A stretch of 64,000 nt of DNA, from NCBI GenBank assembly GCA_964035545.1, contig OZ037769.1, positions 10,361,133 through 10,425,132 of the forward strand. Reading direction: 5' to 3'. The stretch is from Bugula neritina (taxonomy: Eukaryota; Bryozoa; Gymnolaemata; Cheilostomatida; Bugulidae). A program made the translations under genes and the position numbers. The notes under the pieces are model-generated. The model ran no database searches, had not been told where the DNA came from, and saw only the letters and a list, made by a program, of their open reading frames with translations. Shown here one piece after another: positions 1 through 13,482 of this stretch. Numbering within the stretch: position 1 is the stretch's first letter; each line of letters opens with the position of its first letter.

Positions 1-3000
1 ATGACTGGAACGCACGGATTTAACAGAGATGTAAACAACTGTTGCTATACTTCATAGATCTGCCACTGTCTCACTTTAGCTCGTCTTAACTAGCTACTCT
101 TCTCGAAGGATTAATTGATGACAGGCTAATGCATTTATTAATAAATTTTGCTTCGGATTCCAATAAAAAAGATGCATTAAGACACTGCAGTTAAACTCAT
201 CAAACCTGATAAAATAAATACGTATGCATGGGCAATGAAAATTATCTACAATGCAGATGAATTTAATCAATTAATTAAAACAGTCTTTATTTTCACTACA
301 ATCTGGAGTCATAACATGTAATAAAATCTACTTACTATAATAATCAATGTCTGTGGGTGGCCTCCACTCCAATACTATGAGATACATTTCTTCACTGTTA
401 TGATGCAAGGTCCGGTCTGATGGAATGTCGTCCCTAACAACGGGAACCATTCAGCTAAACTCTTCAAACCCGACGCCTGTAGAAGTGGTTGCTCTCATGA
501 TGATCAAGATTTTACAGACAGGGTTAAGCCAGTATGATGCTTAAAAGAGTGTTTTATAAGCAGCATACCCTGTTGCAGTGGCAGCTAGTTTGGCAGCAAC
601 AACAATACCAAGTTTCTTGATGATACTGAGCTTCTGTAAGGAAATAACCTAATTTCTGCAAAGGTGCATAAGCACGATTATAACACAAAACAAAGTTGCT
701 GGTAAGCATTAATGCAAGATATGAAGAAGATGAAAGTGTACTGTTATACCTCCTTCATAGGTCTGCCACTGCCTTATATCTGCTTGTCTCAGCTGGCTAC
801 CCTGCTCGATGGATTGGATTAGAGATTGTTGTTTCTCAACCACTTCTACAAACAACTGTTGCTATACTTTATAACTCTGCCACTGCCTTACGTTGGCTCG
901 TCTTAACCAGTTACTCTTCTCAATGAATTTGATGAGAGGTTGATGTTTCAGCGAGACTCATAGTAACAACTATGCCCACTTTCTTTGTTGTGCTATATTT
1001 TTATAGGTCTGCCACTGCTTTATATCTGCTTGTCTCCGCTGACCACCCTGCTCGATGGATTGGACTACGGGTTGTTGTTTCTCAACCACTTCTACAAACA
1101 TTGAGATACACAGCTGACACACTGACAATATACTAACCTAATACTTTTAACATGTACTATACTGTTACTATGGTGAGAATACTAATAAGAACACTGCATT
1201 AACATTTGGCCATGCTGACATACTACAATATTATACATGTATTCGTTAGTGACTTGATACATTCTAACACTGTTGCTTTGCTAGCACGTTCTTATCAGCT
1301 TGGCACCTCAAAACCACAACTATTTACTTACCTACTATAGTGGGAAGGCTCCAGATTGTTGTCCCCCTTCTGGAGAGATGGTTCATATTGAGTAGCTGGT
1401 CCCTCATATTGAGAGAGTACACCAGTCTACTTTCTTCTCACAATTTTCAGCGCAGCTGTTCTTTCTTCATTGCCTGCACTGTGGTATTCACTACCGCATT
1501 ATCATAGGCATCTATAAAAAAAACTCGTATCAGATTTATCTTAATTAATATACAATTTTTTTAAAAATATGCATGCTTTTCCTGTTTTTGTTGAATTTTT
1601 ATACAATTGTTCAAAGGTATTTTTTTGCATTGTCTCTAGTACATTATTTAAGGTTAGTTATGTATAAATAAATTGTTAGCAACTACAATATTATCTTGAA
1701 TATAATATTATGTTCCATATTTATGATTACATTGCAAATAAATAATCTTCTGATAGAGAATTGTTTAGCTGAATTATAAAAATGTAATTTTACAAGTCAA
1801 GAGTCTCAGCTTATTATATAATTAAACAAATAAAATCCATTTATTGCATGAACTCTGCTAGCTATGTTATATGCTAGAAATTGTGTATATTATGTTCTAA
1901 CAATATTATAAATACATATACATATACATACACATTAGTACACTTTTGACGCTACATATAAGCATGAAACTTAAATTACTGTAGTTTAACTTAAAAAAAC
2001 CTAAAAACAAGTTTTGAGACTTTAAAATAATTCAAGAATATGCACTGTCTGGTTAAAAGAACATGCTGCCAAAGCTCTGAATGCGTATGCATTCTCTGAT
2101 GAAAGTGTAGAAACGTTAAATAACCATGTTACATTTATGGAAGCAATGCAATTCTAGTTTCAATCTGATTGATTTTACTATAATACTCGGAACTAGTAGA
2201 AATCATATTCCGTATTTTATTTTCTATTGTGCCTTTTCATGGTGTTGTTATGGTGGGTTTTTATAGCTTAGAGTTATTGCAAACTCACTGAGTAATATAT
2301 ATATGTGTTTTGTGGCCTTTGGGTTAGTTCAGGGTCGGTATATTGGTACGAGGTACTTGGCTCACGAAATAAATCCAACTCCTGTCAGTCTGTTGCATGG
2401 CTTTTCTGCTGTGTTTGTTCTCTTATGAATGATAGTTGATCCACAGCTTCTACATTTCTCCTTTAAACCATTGCACTAATTTACCTCCTTTACTTCTTGG
2501 CAAGCTGTGATTGACAGCAAAGGTTATCCAACCAAATATTATGATGCATCAAATAACCTTCATAGCTCTTTCCATGCAAGGCTACTAAAGTGTCAAAACC
2601 ATATCATGTTTGAATAAACAAGATCTATAGCACTTCTTTTTAAAATATAAACTTGTAAAGATTGTTCTGAAACATTTCAATATCAACTCTAAATTTACTA
2701 TGTTGACTCAAAATTGTATGAAAAAGACATAATATGATGCATTAAAAAACCTCATTAGCTCTTCTCCAGGCTACTAATTAAGCGTCAAAAGCATATTATC
2801 TTTGGATAAACAAGATCTACAGCAATTTTTTTGAATATGAGTGAAGCTAGTTCTGAAATATTTCTATATTAATGCTAAATTTACTATATTGACTCGAAAT
2901 TGTAGTAAAAATAATAAAGTCAAGTAATTTTCTAAAATATGTTTGTAGATAATATAACTAGTTTTCCTTTGATGTGTATGTTTTTCTATCTCACTTTATA

Positions 3001-3702
3001 AATACTGAACAAAATATGAATCCCCAGTAAATAATTAGTTATTTAAGGGTGGTGTCACACTTTTAACAATGACTGTAACTAGTAGGCATTTCCTCAATGT
3101 CGGCAAGCCGGATAGAAGTTGGTTTCTTTTGTTTGATGTAGACATGTTGGGTCTGTATAAAATAAAAGAACATTGCCTTAAGCATAGACTGCATTGTTTG
3201 GTAATGGTGTTGAATGGTTTTGCTGTTTCTAAATATATTTCAACTTATATTGTGTTACATATTGTTGTTGGGTGCAAAAATGCATTTGCCAGGTTCGGCT
3301 TGATTCGCCTTCTATTTGTTTTGAAATGATAATTTATGGTTGGCATATGTCCGCCCTTGAATTAGGCCAATGTGTTGTGCATGTTCAATTTCAGCAGTTT
3401 ATACTGTTCATGCTTGATAGACAACTCACTCTCCTGGCAGTTTCAACTGGTGGCTCGGGTTTGTTGCTTTGCTTTTCTAAGATTCTATTGTCATGGGCGT
3501 TTATTGTCTATTTATATTTGGCATGAAACTAAACCTAACTTTAACATTGCTTTTGTTGATGAAGTTATTGAGTGGTTGTTTTAGAAATTATTCTTTATTC
3601 ATCATTTTAAAAAATATTCTTGTAATTTTTGTAGTTGCATTATATGAATGGTAATTCAATATAAAAGAATAAATATAATAAAAGTCAAACATACTAAATC
3701 TT

Positions 3703-3766
3703 CATGCCTGAGGTATATTATGTTTAAGCTTAGCGTAGCTATGCTTAAGCATATACCTCAGGCGTG
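3703..3766. repeat. Palindromic hairpin element, copy A
   Basis: Arms of about 25 bases (3703-3729 and 3743-3766) are inverted complements with a 3-base insertion and two G/T wobbles. The arm ends carry a GCCTGAGGTATA / TATACCTCAGGC type motif. The matching palindrome in copy B has fully complementary arm ends. It may be a very short MITE or a structured-RNA stem; function unknown. Confidence 0.7.
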
Positions 3767-4791
3767 TTGAGCATTTTTAAAACAATTTTGTGGTATCAGA
3801 TTCATTTAGATTGAAAAATAAAATAGACCAGCCAATTAAAGATATTTATGTTATTTATTTCCTAAATATTATTTTACAATATTTTGCATTATTAAAAAAA
3901 TGTCTACACAAAGTAATGACATCACTATTAAATAAGTGAAGCCAAAGCTTGGATCAAAAATCTTTGAAAGACATTGAAACATTTGCATGAACATTAATAA
4001 ACATTTCCATATACCATTTGACTAGAAATACTTCAACTATCTGCTGAAAACATCTTTTTGTTAGTAAGTATCTATAAATTTCATACACTGATTTTCAGGC
4101 TCTGCTACAAACTCTGTTAATGGAAAATGTATGTTGTACATTGTCAAATTAGAAAATTTAGTCACAATGAAAAACTAATATATCAAGGTTATGTATTGTA
4201 CATGATCTATATAGGTTTTTATAAGTTTATACGGCAGCTTGAAAATTCAGTCACAATGAAGAAATAATATATATCAATATTATGCAGTTTTTGTGATATT
4301 CTTTATGTTGAATTTTAGAAGTCTATATAGTAGTATAAAGTATTGTTTATACATTATTTTGCATATAGCATTGTTATAGTATCTTTATGCAAGACACTGA
4401 AATGCTATAGCAACATATTCGTGTGCAGGTTTGCATGTTTGAATGATACTCAGATATCTATAGTCTCCTTACTTTGCTCTTTAGTGATGAATGAAACTGC
4501 AGGTATGTCTGCTCTTGTGACAGTTTAGTACAAAGCACAGTTAAACAATATATATTAGTACTTTATTGTACTCAAGTACATTTTGATATCCTATTGTATA
4601 TACACGTACAACTGTAACATAGTTATTTTTTTAATATAAGAGCTTCTGCTTTTTTACCTGTTAACTTTTTGAAAGGAAAACTAAAGGAATTTAACAAGGT
4701 TTTCTAGTGTATTTAACTATTCGAGGAAAACTTGAATCACACTAGTTTATCTTGTCTGTCACAGCTACTTGTTATAGTAAAATGGTAATAC

Positions 4792-5200
4792 TGTAGTGAA
4801 TTTTGCCAGTTCACTATTATTATGTGTGGGTCTACTTAAACAAAGCCACTGCGACAGGTTGTTTACGATAAGATACTTTATTATTTACACAAAATACAAG
4901 AAGGTTATTTACTGCTAGCATGAATAGAAAACGATTACATAATTAGTGAGCTTTAATACACAACTGTTCTAAATGAAGTCCCAAGCTGCTCTGCCGGCTA
5001 GCTACTCAGCGCACTGCAACTACGAGTAGCTAGCTCCACCTGCTATCAATTAGTGTGACTGTCTTGATTGGTGGTTACTAGTGGTGCCACTGCTGTCCAT
5101 AGCTACACTCCGACAGTGTCGAACTTACAAGATAATAAACAATATGAAGTGAACCTTTTCGATTAATACAATAATACTTGCACCACTAAAATCTACCACA
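4792..5200. mobile_element. Solo LTR, 409 bp, in copy A only
   Basis: Sequence here begins TGTAGTGAATTTT and ends CTACCACA, is flanked on both sides by the 4-bp duplication ATAC (4788-4791 and 5201-5204), and is cleanly absent from the matching site in copy B (near 10190-10200). The termini resemble those of element E3 in this window (TGTTATGATTTTC...CCACCACA), and E3 also has a 4-bp duplication. I infer a solo LTR of a related Ty3-type family left by LTR-LTR recombination. No open frame is needed or seen. Confidence 0.7.
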
Positions 5201-6088
5201 ATACATGCATTAACTTGTAAATGGAAATTTCTCAAAATATTTTGTACTAGTTTGCTTTAGGCTTCACATTTTATAGTCGTGAGAATTATTAAACCCAATC
5301 TAATGTTTGAAACGAAGGACCAAAAAGTTTGATGAAATACAACTTATTTTTTTATTTGGCAAAACTACTAGACGTAACTAATCTAAGCAAATGTTGTCTA
5401 GTACTTATACACACTGTATATCTTTTGTTAGAATAGAATAGATTGCATATAGCAATTTTACTAGAATGTAATATTGTTGTGAATTGATGTAGGTAGATCA
5501 CAATATGTGTGAGTTATTGAGATTAGAACATAGGATGTTATCTGTTTATCCAAATCAACAGTCCCAGTATGATGCAATCAAATATTTATTGTATGTTGGT
5601 TGGTAAGTCAAGTGCCCAATCATAAGATTAATAACGTTACATAAGTAAAGAAATGAGTAATAAATTAAAATCTACTAAATTAATTAAGCCGGATCCACTA
5701 ATAAACTTGTGGGGCTGGAGCAGGCTAGTCTGAATAATATATGCTCACAGCCTTCTTACTGGTGTAGAGGTAGCATATACAGTCAGGTGATCACCAGCCA
5801 ATCAAATTGGTAGTATTTTATTTTATGATAATTTTGATAACTAAATGTTTTGCAGTCAGCCGAAATCCAGAAGAAAGACATCTCTAGACATGCTGAAAAC
5901 TGCTGCTTTTAAATGCTTGATTGGCTGAAACAGCGAAAGTGTCCTGTTTGAGAGATCTTTTCATAAGCAACATACCCCAAGGTAGTGACAGTTAAACCAG
6001 CTGCATGCAGAAACAAAGTCTATATTCTGCAGAGTGCTAAGTTTCTGCATGTTATTATAAGTAAACTGAACTTCTCAAATAAACTGGA

Positions 6089-9000
6089 TGACTGGAATGC
6101 ATGGATTTAACAAATATTTAAAGAACTGTTGTTATACTTCATAGATCTGCCACTGTCTCACATTGGCTAGTCCTAACTAGCTACTCTTCTCGGAGGATTA
6201 ATTGATAACAGGCTAAGGTATTTACAAATTAATTTTGCTGCAGATTCCAATAAAAAAGATGCATTAAGACACTGCAGTTAAACTCATCAAACCTGATAAA
6301 ATAAATACGTATGCATGGGCAATGAAAATTATCTACAATGCAGATGAATTTAGTCAATATATTAAAACAGTTTTTAATTTCACTGCAATCTGGAGTCATA
6401 ACATGTAATAAAATCTACTTACTATAATAATCGATATCTGTGGGTGGCCTTCAGTCCGGCACTACGAGATATATTTCTTCCCTATTGGCCTGGATGGTTC
6501 AGTGGCCTGGATGGTTCATGGTGGCCTCCACTCCGATACTATGAGATACATTTCTTCGCTGTTATGCTGCAAGGTCCTCTCTAATGGAATGTCCTCCCTA
6601 ACAATGGGAACCATTCAGCTAAACTCTTCAAACCTGATGCCAACAGAAGTAATTGCTCTCAGGATGACCAAGATTTTACAGACAGGGTTGAGGCAGTATG
6701 TTGCTTAAATTAGTGCTTTATAAGCAACATACCCTGTTGCAGTGGCAGCTAGTTCGGCAGCAACAACAATACCAAGTTTCTTGATGGTACTGAGCTTCTG
6801 TAAGGAAATAATTTAAGTTCTGCAAAGGTGCATAAGCACGATTATAACACAAAAAAAAGTTGCTGTTAAGCATTATTGCAAGATATGAAGAAGATGAAAG
6901 TGTACTGTTATACGTGCTTCATAGGTCTGCCACTACCTTATGTCTGTTTGTCTCAGCTGGCCACCCTGCTCGATGGATTGGATTAGGGATCACTGTTTTT
7001 CAACCACTTCTACAAACAACTGTTGCTATACTTTATAGATCTCCCACTGCCTCACATTGGCTCGTCTCAACCAGCTACTCTTCTCAATGGATTTGATGAG
7101 AGGTTGATGTTTCCGTGAGACCCACAGTGACAACTATGCCCACTTTTTTTATTGTGCTGTATTTTTATAGCGTCTGCCACTGCCTTATATCTGCTTGCCT
7201 CAGCTGGCCACCCTGCTCGATGGATTGGATTAGGGGTTGTTGTTTCTCAACCACTTCTACAAACCTTGAGATACACAGCTGACACACTGACAATATACTA
7301 ACCTAATACTCTTAACATGTACTATACTGTTACTATGGTAAGAATACTAATAGGAACACTGCATTAACATTTGGCCATGCTGACATACTACAATATTATA
7401 CATGTATTCGTTAGTGACTTGATACATTCTAACACTGTTGCTTTGCTAGCACGTTCTTATCAGCTTGGCACCTCAAAACCACAACTATTTACTTACCTAC
7501 TATTGTGGGATGACTCCAGATTGTTGTCCCCCCTTCTGAAGAGATGGTTCATGTTGAGTAGCTGGTCTCTCATATTGAGAGAGTACACCAGTCTCCCTTC
7601 TTCTCACAATTTTCAGCGCAGCTGTCCTTTCTTCATTGCCTGCACTGCGGTATTCACTACCGCATTATCATAGGCATCTATAAAAAAATTTGCATCAGAT
7701 TTATCTTATTATACAATTTTTTTCAAAATATGCATGCTTTTCCTGCTTTTGTTGAATTTTCATACAATTGTTCAAAGGTATTTTTCGCATTGTCTCTAAT
7801 ACATTATTTAAGGTTATTTATGTATAAATAAATTGTTAGCAACTACAATATTATCTTGAATATATTATGTTCCATATTTATGATTACATTGCAAATAAAT
7901 AATTGCTTGACAGAGTACTGTTTAGCTGAATTATAAAAATGCAATTTTACACATTAAGAGTCTCAGCTTATTATATAATTGAACAAATAAAATCCATTTA
8001 TTGCATGAACTCTGCTAGCTATATTATATGCTAGAAATTGTGTATATGTTCTAACAATATTATAAATACATACATATACATGCACATTAATACATTAATA
8101 TTGACAGCAAAGGTTATCCAATCAAATATTACGATGCAATAAATAACCTCCATAGCTCTTCCCATGCAAAGCTACTAAAGTGTCAAAACCATATCACGTT
8201 TGAATAAACAAGATCTATAGCACTTCTTTTTAAAATATAAACTTGTAAAGATTGTTCTGAAATATTTCAATTTCAACTCTAAATTTACTATGTTGACTCA
8301 AAATTGTATGAAAAATAATAAAGTCAAGTAATTTTCTACAATAGTTTTGTAGATAACATGACTAGTTTTCTATCGAAATGTATATTTTTCTATCTCACTT
8401 TATAAATATTGAACAAAATATGAATCCCCAGTAAAGGATTAATTATTTATGAGTGGTCTCATAATTTTAACCATGATTTATAGCTAGTCCACATTTTCTC
8501 AATGTTGGCAAGCAGATAGAAGATGGTTTCTTTTGTTTGATGTAGACATGTTGGGTTTGTATCAAATAAAAGAACATTACCATAAGCATAGACTGCATCG
8601 TTTGTAATGGTGTTGCATGGTTTTGCTGTTTTTAAATATTTTCCAACTTATAGTGTGCTCAATATTGTTGTTGGTTGCAAAAATGCATTTGCCAGGTTCG
8701 GCTTGATTTACCTTCTCTTTGTTTTGAAATGATAATTTATGGTTGGCATATGTTCAGCCTTCAATTGAGCCAATGTGTGGTGCATGTTCAATCTCAGCAG
8801 TTTATACTGTTCGTGCTTGATAGACAACTCACTCTCCTGGCAGTTTCAACTGGTGGCTCGGGTTTGTTGCTTTTGCTTTTCTAAGATTCTATTGTCATGG
8901 GCGTTTATTGTCTATTTATATTTGGCATAAAACTAAACCTAACTTTAACATTGCTTTTGTTGGTGAAGTTATTGAGTGGTTGTTTTATAAATTCTTCTTT

Positions 9001-10957
9001 ATTCATCATTTTAAAAATATTCTTGTAATTTTTGTAGCTGCATTATATGAATGGTAATTCAATATAAAAGAATAAATATAATAAAAGTAAAACATATTAA
9101 ATCTTCACGCCTGAGGTATATTATGTTTAAGCTTAGCGTAGCTATGCTTAAACATATACCTCAGGCGTGTTGAGCATTTTTAAAATAATTTTGTGGTATC
9201 AGATTCATTTAGATTAAGTAATAAAATAGACCAGCCAATTAAAAATATTTATGTTATTTATTTCCTAAATATTATTTTACAATATTTTGCATTATTAGAA
9301 AAATGTCTACAGAAAGTAATCACATCACTATTGAATAAGTGAAGCCAAAGCTTGGATCAAAAATCTTTGAAAGACATTGAAACATTTGCATGAACATTAA
9401 TAAACATTTCTATATACCATTTGACTAGAAATACTTCAACTATCTGCCGAAAACATCTTTTTGTTTGTAAGTATCTATAAATTTCATACACTGATTTTCA
9501 GGCTCTGCTACAAACTCTGTTAATGGAAAATTTATGTTGTACATTGTCAAACTAGAAAATTTAGTCACAATGAAAAACTAATATATCAAGGTTATGTATT
9601 GTACATGATCTATATATAGGTTTTTATATGTTTATACGGCAGCTTGAAAATTCAGTCACAATGAAGAAATAATATATATTGATATTATGCAGTTTTTGTG
9701 ATATTCTTTATGTTGAATTTTAGAAGTCTATATAGTAGTATACAGTATTGTTTATATATTATTTTACAGATAGCATTGTTTTATTAACATCTCTATTTAT
9801 GTAAGACACTGAAGTGCTATAGCAACATATTCATGTCTGGGTTTGCATGTTTGAATGATACTCAGATATCTATAGTCTCTTTACTTTGCTCTTTAGTGAT
9901 GAATGAAGTTGCAGGTATGTCTGCTCTTGTGACAGTTTAGTACAAAGCACAGTTAGACTATATATATTAGTACTTTAGTCAATATTGACATCCTACTGTA
10001 AATACAAGTACAACTGCAACATGATCATTTTTCTAATATAAAAACTTCTGCGTTTTTACCTGTTCACTTTTTGAAAGGAAAACTAAAGAAATTTAACAAG
10101 GTTTCCTGGTGTATTCAACTATTTGAGAAGAACTTAAACCACACTAGTTCATCTTGTCTGTCACAGCTACTTGTTATAGTAAAATGGGAATACATTAACT
10201 TGTAAATGGAAACTTTACAAAATATGTTGCACCAGTTTGCTTTAGGCTTCACATTTGATAGTTGTGAAAATAATTATACACTTTTCCAGTTATCAAATTT
10301 TCATGCAAGAAAGCAGGTTGAAACAAATGACCAAAAAGTTTAATATACTAGAATGTAACATTGTTGTGAATTGATGTAGGTAGACCACAATATGTGTGGG
10401 TTATTGAGATTAGAACATAGGATGTTATCTGTTTATCCAAAGCAACAGTCTGAGTATGATACAATCAAATATTTATTGTATGCTGAATGATTAATCATGT
10501 GCCAAATTCATAAGATTAAAAACATTACATAAGTAAAGAAAAGGGTACAAAATTATAATCTACTAAATTAGGCCAGGTCCACTAATAAACTTGTGAGGCT
10601 GATGCAAGGCTAGTCTATATATATGCTCGCAGCCTTCTTACTGGTGTAGAGGTAGCATATATAGTCAGGTGATCGCCAGCCAATCAAATTGATAGTATTT
10701 TATTTCATGATAATTTTGATAACTAAATGTTTTGCAGTCAGCCGAAATCCAGAAGAAAAGCTGATGTAGACATTTTAAATACCTGGTTGGCTGAAACAGC
10801 TGAAGTTTCCTGTTTGATGGATCTTTTCATAGGCAACATATCTCAAGGCTGTGACAGTTAAACCAACTGCATGCAGCAACAATATCTATCTTCTTGCAGA
10901 GTACTGAGTTTTTGCATGTTATTATAAGTAAACTGAATTTCTCAAATAAATTGGATG
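6089..10957. repeat. Segmental duplication copy B (non-coding)
   Basis: Second copy of the segment that starts at base 1. It follows copy A head to tail and diverges from it by scattered substitutions and small indels, plus larger gaps: the block at A 1940-2505 and the solo LTR at A 4792-5200 are missing here. A local duplication of a short GGCCTGGATGGTTCA block sits at 6484-6520. No recognisable gene. Confidence 0.85.
9106..9169. repeat. Palindromic hairpin element, copy B
   Basis: Copy B version of the palindrome at 3703. The arm ends CACGCCTGAGGTATA and TATACCTCAGGCGTG are perfectly complementary, and the inner arms (TATGTTTAAGC / GCTTAAACATA) also pair fully, leaving a short centre around GTAGCTA. 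Confidence 0.75.
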
Positions 10958-13440
10958 GCTGGAACGCATGGATTTAACAGTAATGTAAAAAACTGTTGCT
11001 ATACTTCATAGATCTGCCACTGCCTCACATTGGCTCGTCTTAACCAGCTCCTCTTCTCAATGGATTTGATGAGAGGTTGATGTTTCCGTGAGACCACAGT
11101 GACAACTATACCCACTTTTTTTGTTGTGCTGTATTTTTATAGGTCTACCACTGCCTTATATCTGTTTGTCTCAGCTGGCTACCCTGCTCGATGGATTGGA
11201 TTAAGGGTTGTTGTTTCTCAACCACTTCTACAAACATTGAGATACACAGCTGACACACTGACAGTATACTAAACTAATACTCCACTCCGGTACTATGGAC
11301 ATATTTCCTTACTATTTGCTCTCATGGTGACCAAGATCTTACAGGCTGGGTCGAGCCAGTTGCTTAAAAAGTGCTTTATAAGCAGCATACCCTATTGCAG
11401 TGGCAGCTAGTCGGAGAGCAACAACAATACCAAGTTTCTTGATGGTACTGAGCTTTTGTAAGGAAATAATTTAATTTCTGCAAAAGTGTAAAAGAACGAT
11501 TACAGAACAAAACAAAGTTGCAAGTAAGCAATAATGCAAGATATGAAGAAGATGAAAGTATACTGTTATACGTGCTTTATAGGTCTACCACTGCCTTATA
11601 TCTGTTTGTCTCAGCTGGCTACCCTGCTCGATGGATTGGATTAAGGGTTGTTGTTTCTCGACCACTTCTACAAACATTGAGATACACAGCTGACACACTG
11701 ACAATATACTAAATTAATACTCTTGTGATGTACTAAATTTTGACTATGGTGAGAGTACTAAATAAGAGCACTGCATGAACATTTGGCCATGGTGACATAC
11801 TACAAGGTTTCATGTATTTGTTAGTGACTTGATACATTCTAATGCTGTTGCTTCGTTATCATGTTTTTTATCAGCTTGGTATCTCAACAACACAACTATT
11901 GACTTACCCACTTTTGTGGGATGACTCCAGATTGTTGTCCCCTTTCTGCAGAGATGGCTCATGTTGAGTAGCTGGTTTCTCATGTTGAGAGAGTACACCA
12001 GTCTACCTTCTTCTCACAATATCCAGTGCATGCACCTGTTTCTTCTCCATAGCCTGCACTGTGGTATTTACTACCTCATTACCACAGGCATCTACAAAAC
12101 AATTTCAGATCAGATTATTTTAAATATACGTTTCTTTAAAAATATACATGTTTTTCCTGTTTTTGTTAAATTTTTATACAGTTGTTCAAAAGGAATTTTA
12201 TGCATTGTCTCAATCATAATTTGAGGTTAGTTATGTATAACTAAAATGTTTGTAACTAGACTATTATATTGAGTATGTTTTCTATATTTATTTTGTGATT
12301 TTTTGAGCGACTTTTCACAACACATTATAAAAAAATAATTATTTGACAGAGAATTGTTTAGCTGAATTATGCAAATGTAATTTCACAATTTAAGGGTTTT
12401 GGCTTATATAATTCAACAAATAAAATCCATATATTGCAAGCAATCTGCTATAACTATATCATATGTTGGACATTTTGTATGTTTTAGCAATAATAAAAAT
12501 TTATACATACATACACATTGATACACTTTTGAAACTACATACGTGTACAACCGTAAAAACTTAAACTACTATAGTTTATTTGAAAATACCTAAACACAAA
12601 TTTTGAGACTTTAAAATAATTCAAGAATATGTAATGCATGGTTAAAAGAACATGCTGCCAAAGCTCCGAATGCATTCTATGATGAAAGTGTATAAACGTG
12701 AATGACCTATTCTATTTATTATGAGAACAAAGCAATTCTAGTTTTAGTATAAATCATTTTTCTATAATCATATTTTTAGTAATACACAAAAAAAACTCAT
12801 GCAAGTTTATAGTCGCTATCCCTGTGAGAAATTTCTGTTGAAAAGGGGTTTTATTAGAACAGGCTAAGGACTTGTTCAAATGAGGCACAGGAGCAATTAT
12901 GACTGAATGCTCTTCCTAACATCACCAACGGCCTTTGTCGAGGTTCGAACCCATGACTTCATGTTCACAAAGCACACGCTTTAACCCCTATAGCACGGCT
13001 GCTCCCTATTTTAGTAATACTCAGAACTAGTTGAAATAATATTCTGTATTTTATTTTCTATTGTGCATATCCATGGTATTGTTATGGTGGGTTTTTACAA
13101 TTTAGAGTTATTGCAAACTCACAGAATAATATATATGTGTATTGTGGCCTTCGGGTTAGCTCATGGTCAGCCAGGCTTACGAGATAACTGCAAGGCCTGT
13201 CTGTCTGTACGTGGCACAGTTAGGACTCCAGGTTAGGGTAGCCGTCTGCTGTTCAATCTCAGCAGTTTTTACTGAAGCTTAATAGGCAACTCACTCTCCT
13301 GTCAGTTTCCGTTTAGGGGGCAACTTTCTTTTGTGCAGCTTCAGTTTCAATTGGTGGTTTGAGTTTGTTGCTTTTGCTAAGATTATATTCTATTGATTCT
13401 AACACACCCACCGGCATGCACACACATATATTTGGTATTG
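10958..13440. repeat. Segmental duplication copy C (rearranged, partial)
   Basis: Third, more rearranged copy. Its start (10958) matches bases 3 and 6089; 11500-11720 matches 690-850 plus the tail of that block; 12640-12690 matches 2049; 13075-13150 matches 2240-2330; 13245-13330 matches 3385-3450. Large internal parts of A and B are missing, and a tRNA-derived SINE (12861-13005) has been added. No recognisable gene. Confidence 0.75.
12861..13005 (-). mobile_element. tRNA-derived SINE
   Basis: Read on the minus strand from 13005, the sequence has a tRNA-like head: GGAGCAGCCGTGCTATAGG, an A-box-like GGGGTTAAAGC, then a good B box, GGGTTCGAACC (around 12941-12952). A tail motif AGGAAGAGCATTCAG follows, of a kind I recall from several invertebrate SINE families. 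Anticodon and acceptor arms do not fold into an intact tRNA, so this is a SINE and not a tRNA gene. It is absent from copies A and B. Confidence 0.6.
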
Positions 13441-13482
13441 ATACTATATCGGATATAATAGGTCGGCAATAGATATTAAAAG

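Larger units (their letters stand above)
1..6088. repeat. Segmental duplication copy A (non-coding, runs off the left edge)
   Basis: This stretch is repeated, with point changes and indels, at 6089-10957 (copy B) and in part at 10958-13440 (copy C). Shared landmarks include the opening block around base 3, again at 6089 and 10960, the palindrome at 3703 (again at 9106) and the block ending near 6088 (again near 10957). Copy A has about 560 bases (roughly 1940-2505) that B lacks, and a solo LTR (4792-5200) that B lacks. Inside the unit a shorter motif (around 740-900 and 1005-1110) is itself repeated. Only short open frames occur and I recognise no protein, so I see no gene here. Confidence 0.85.
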
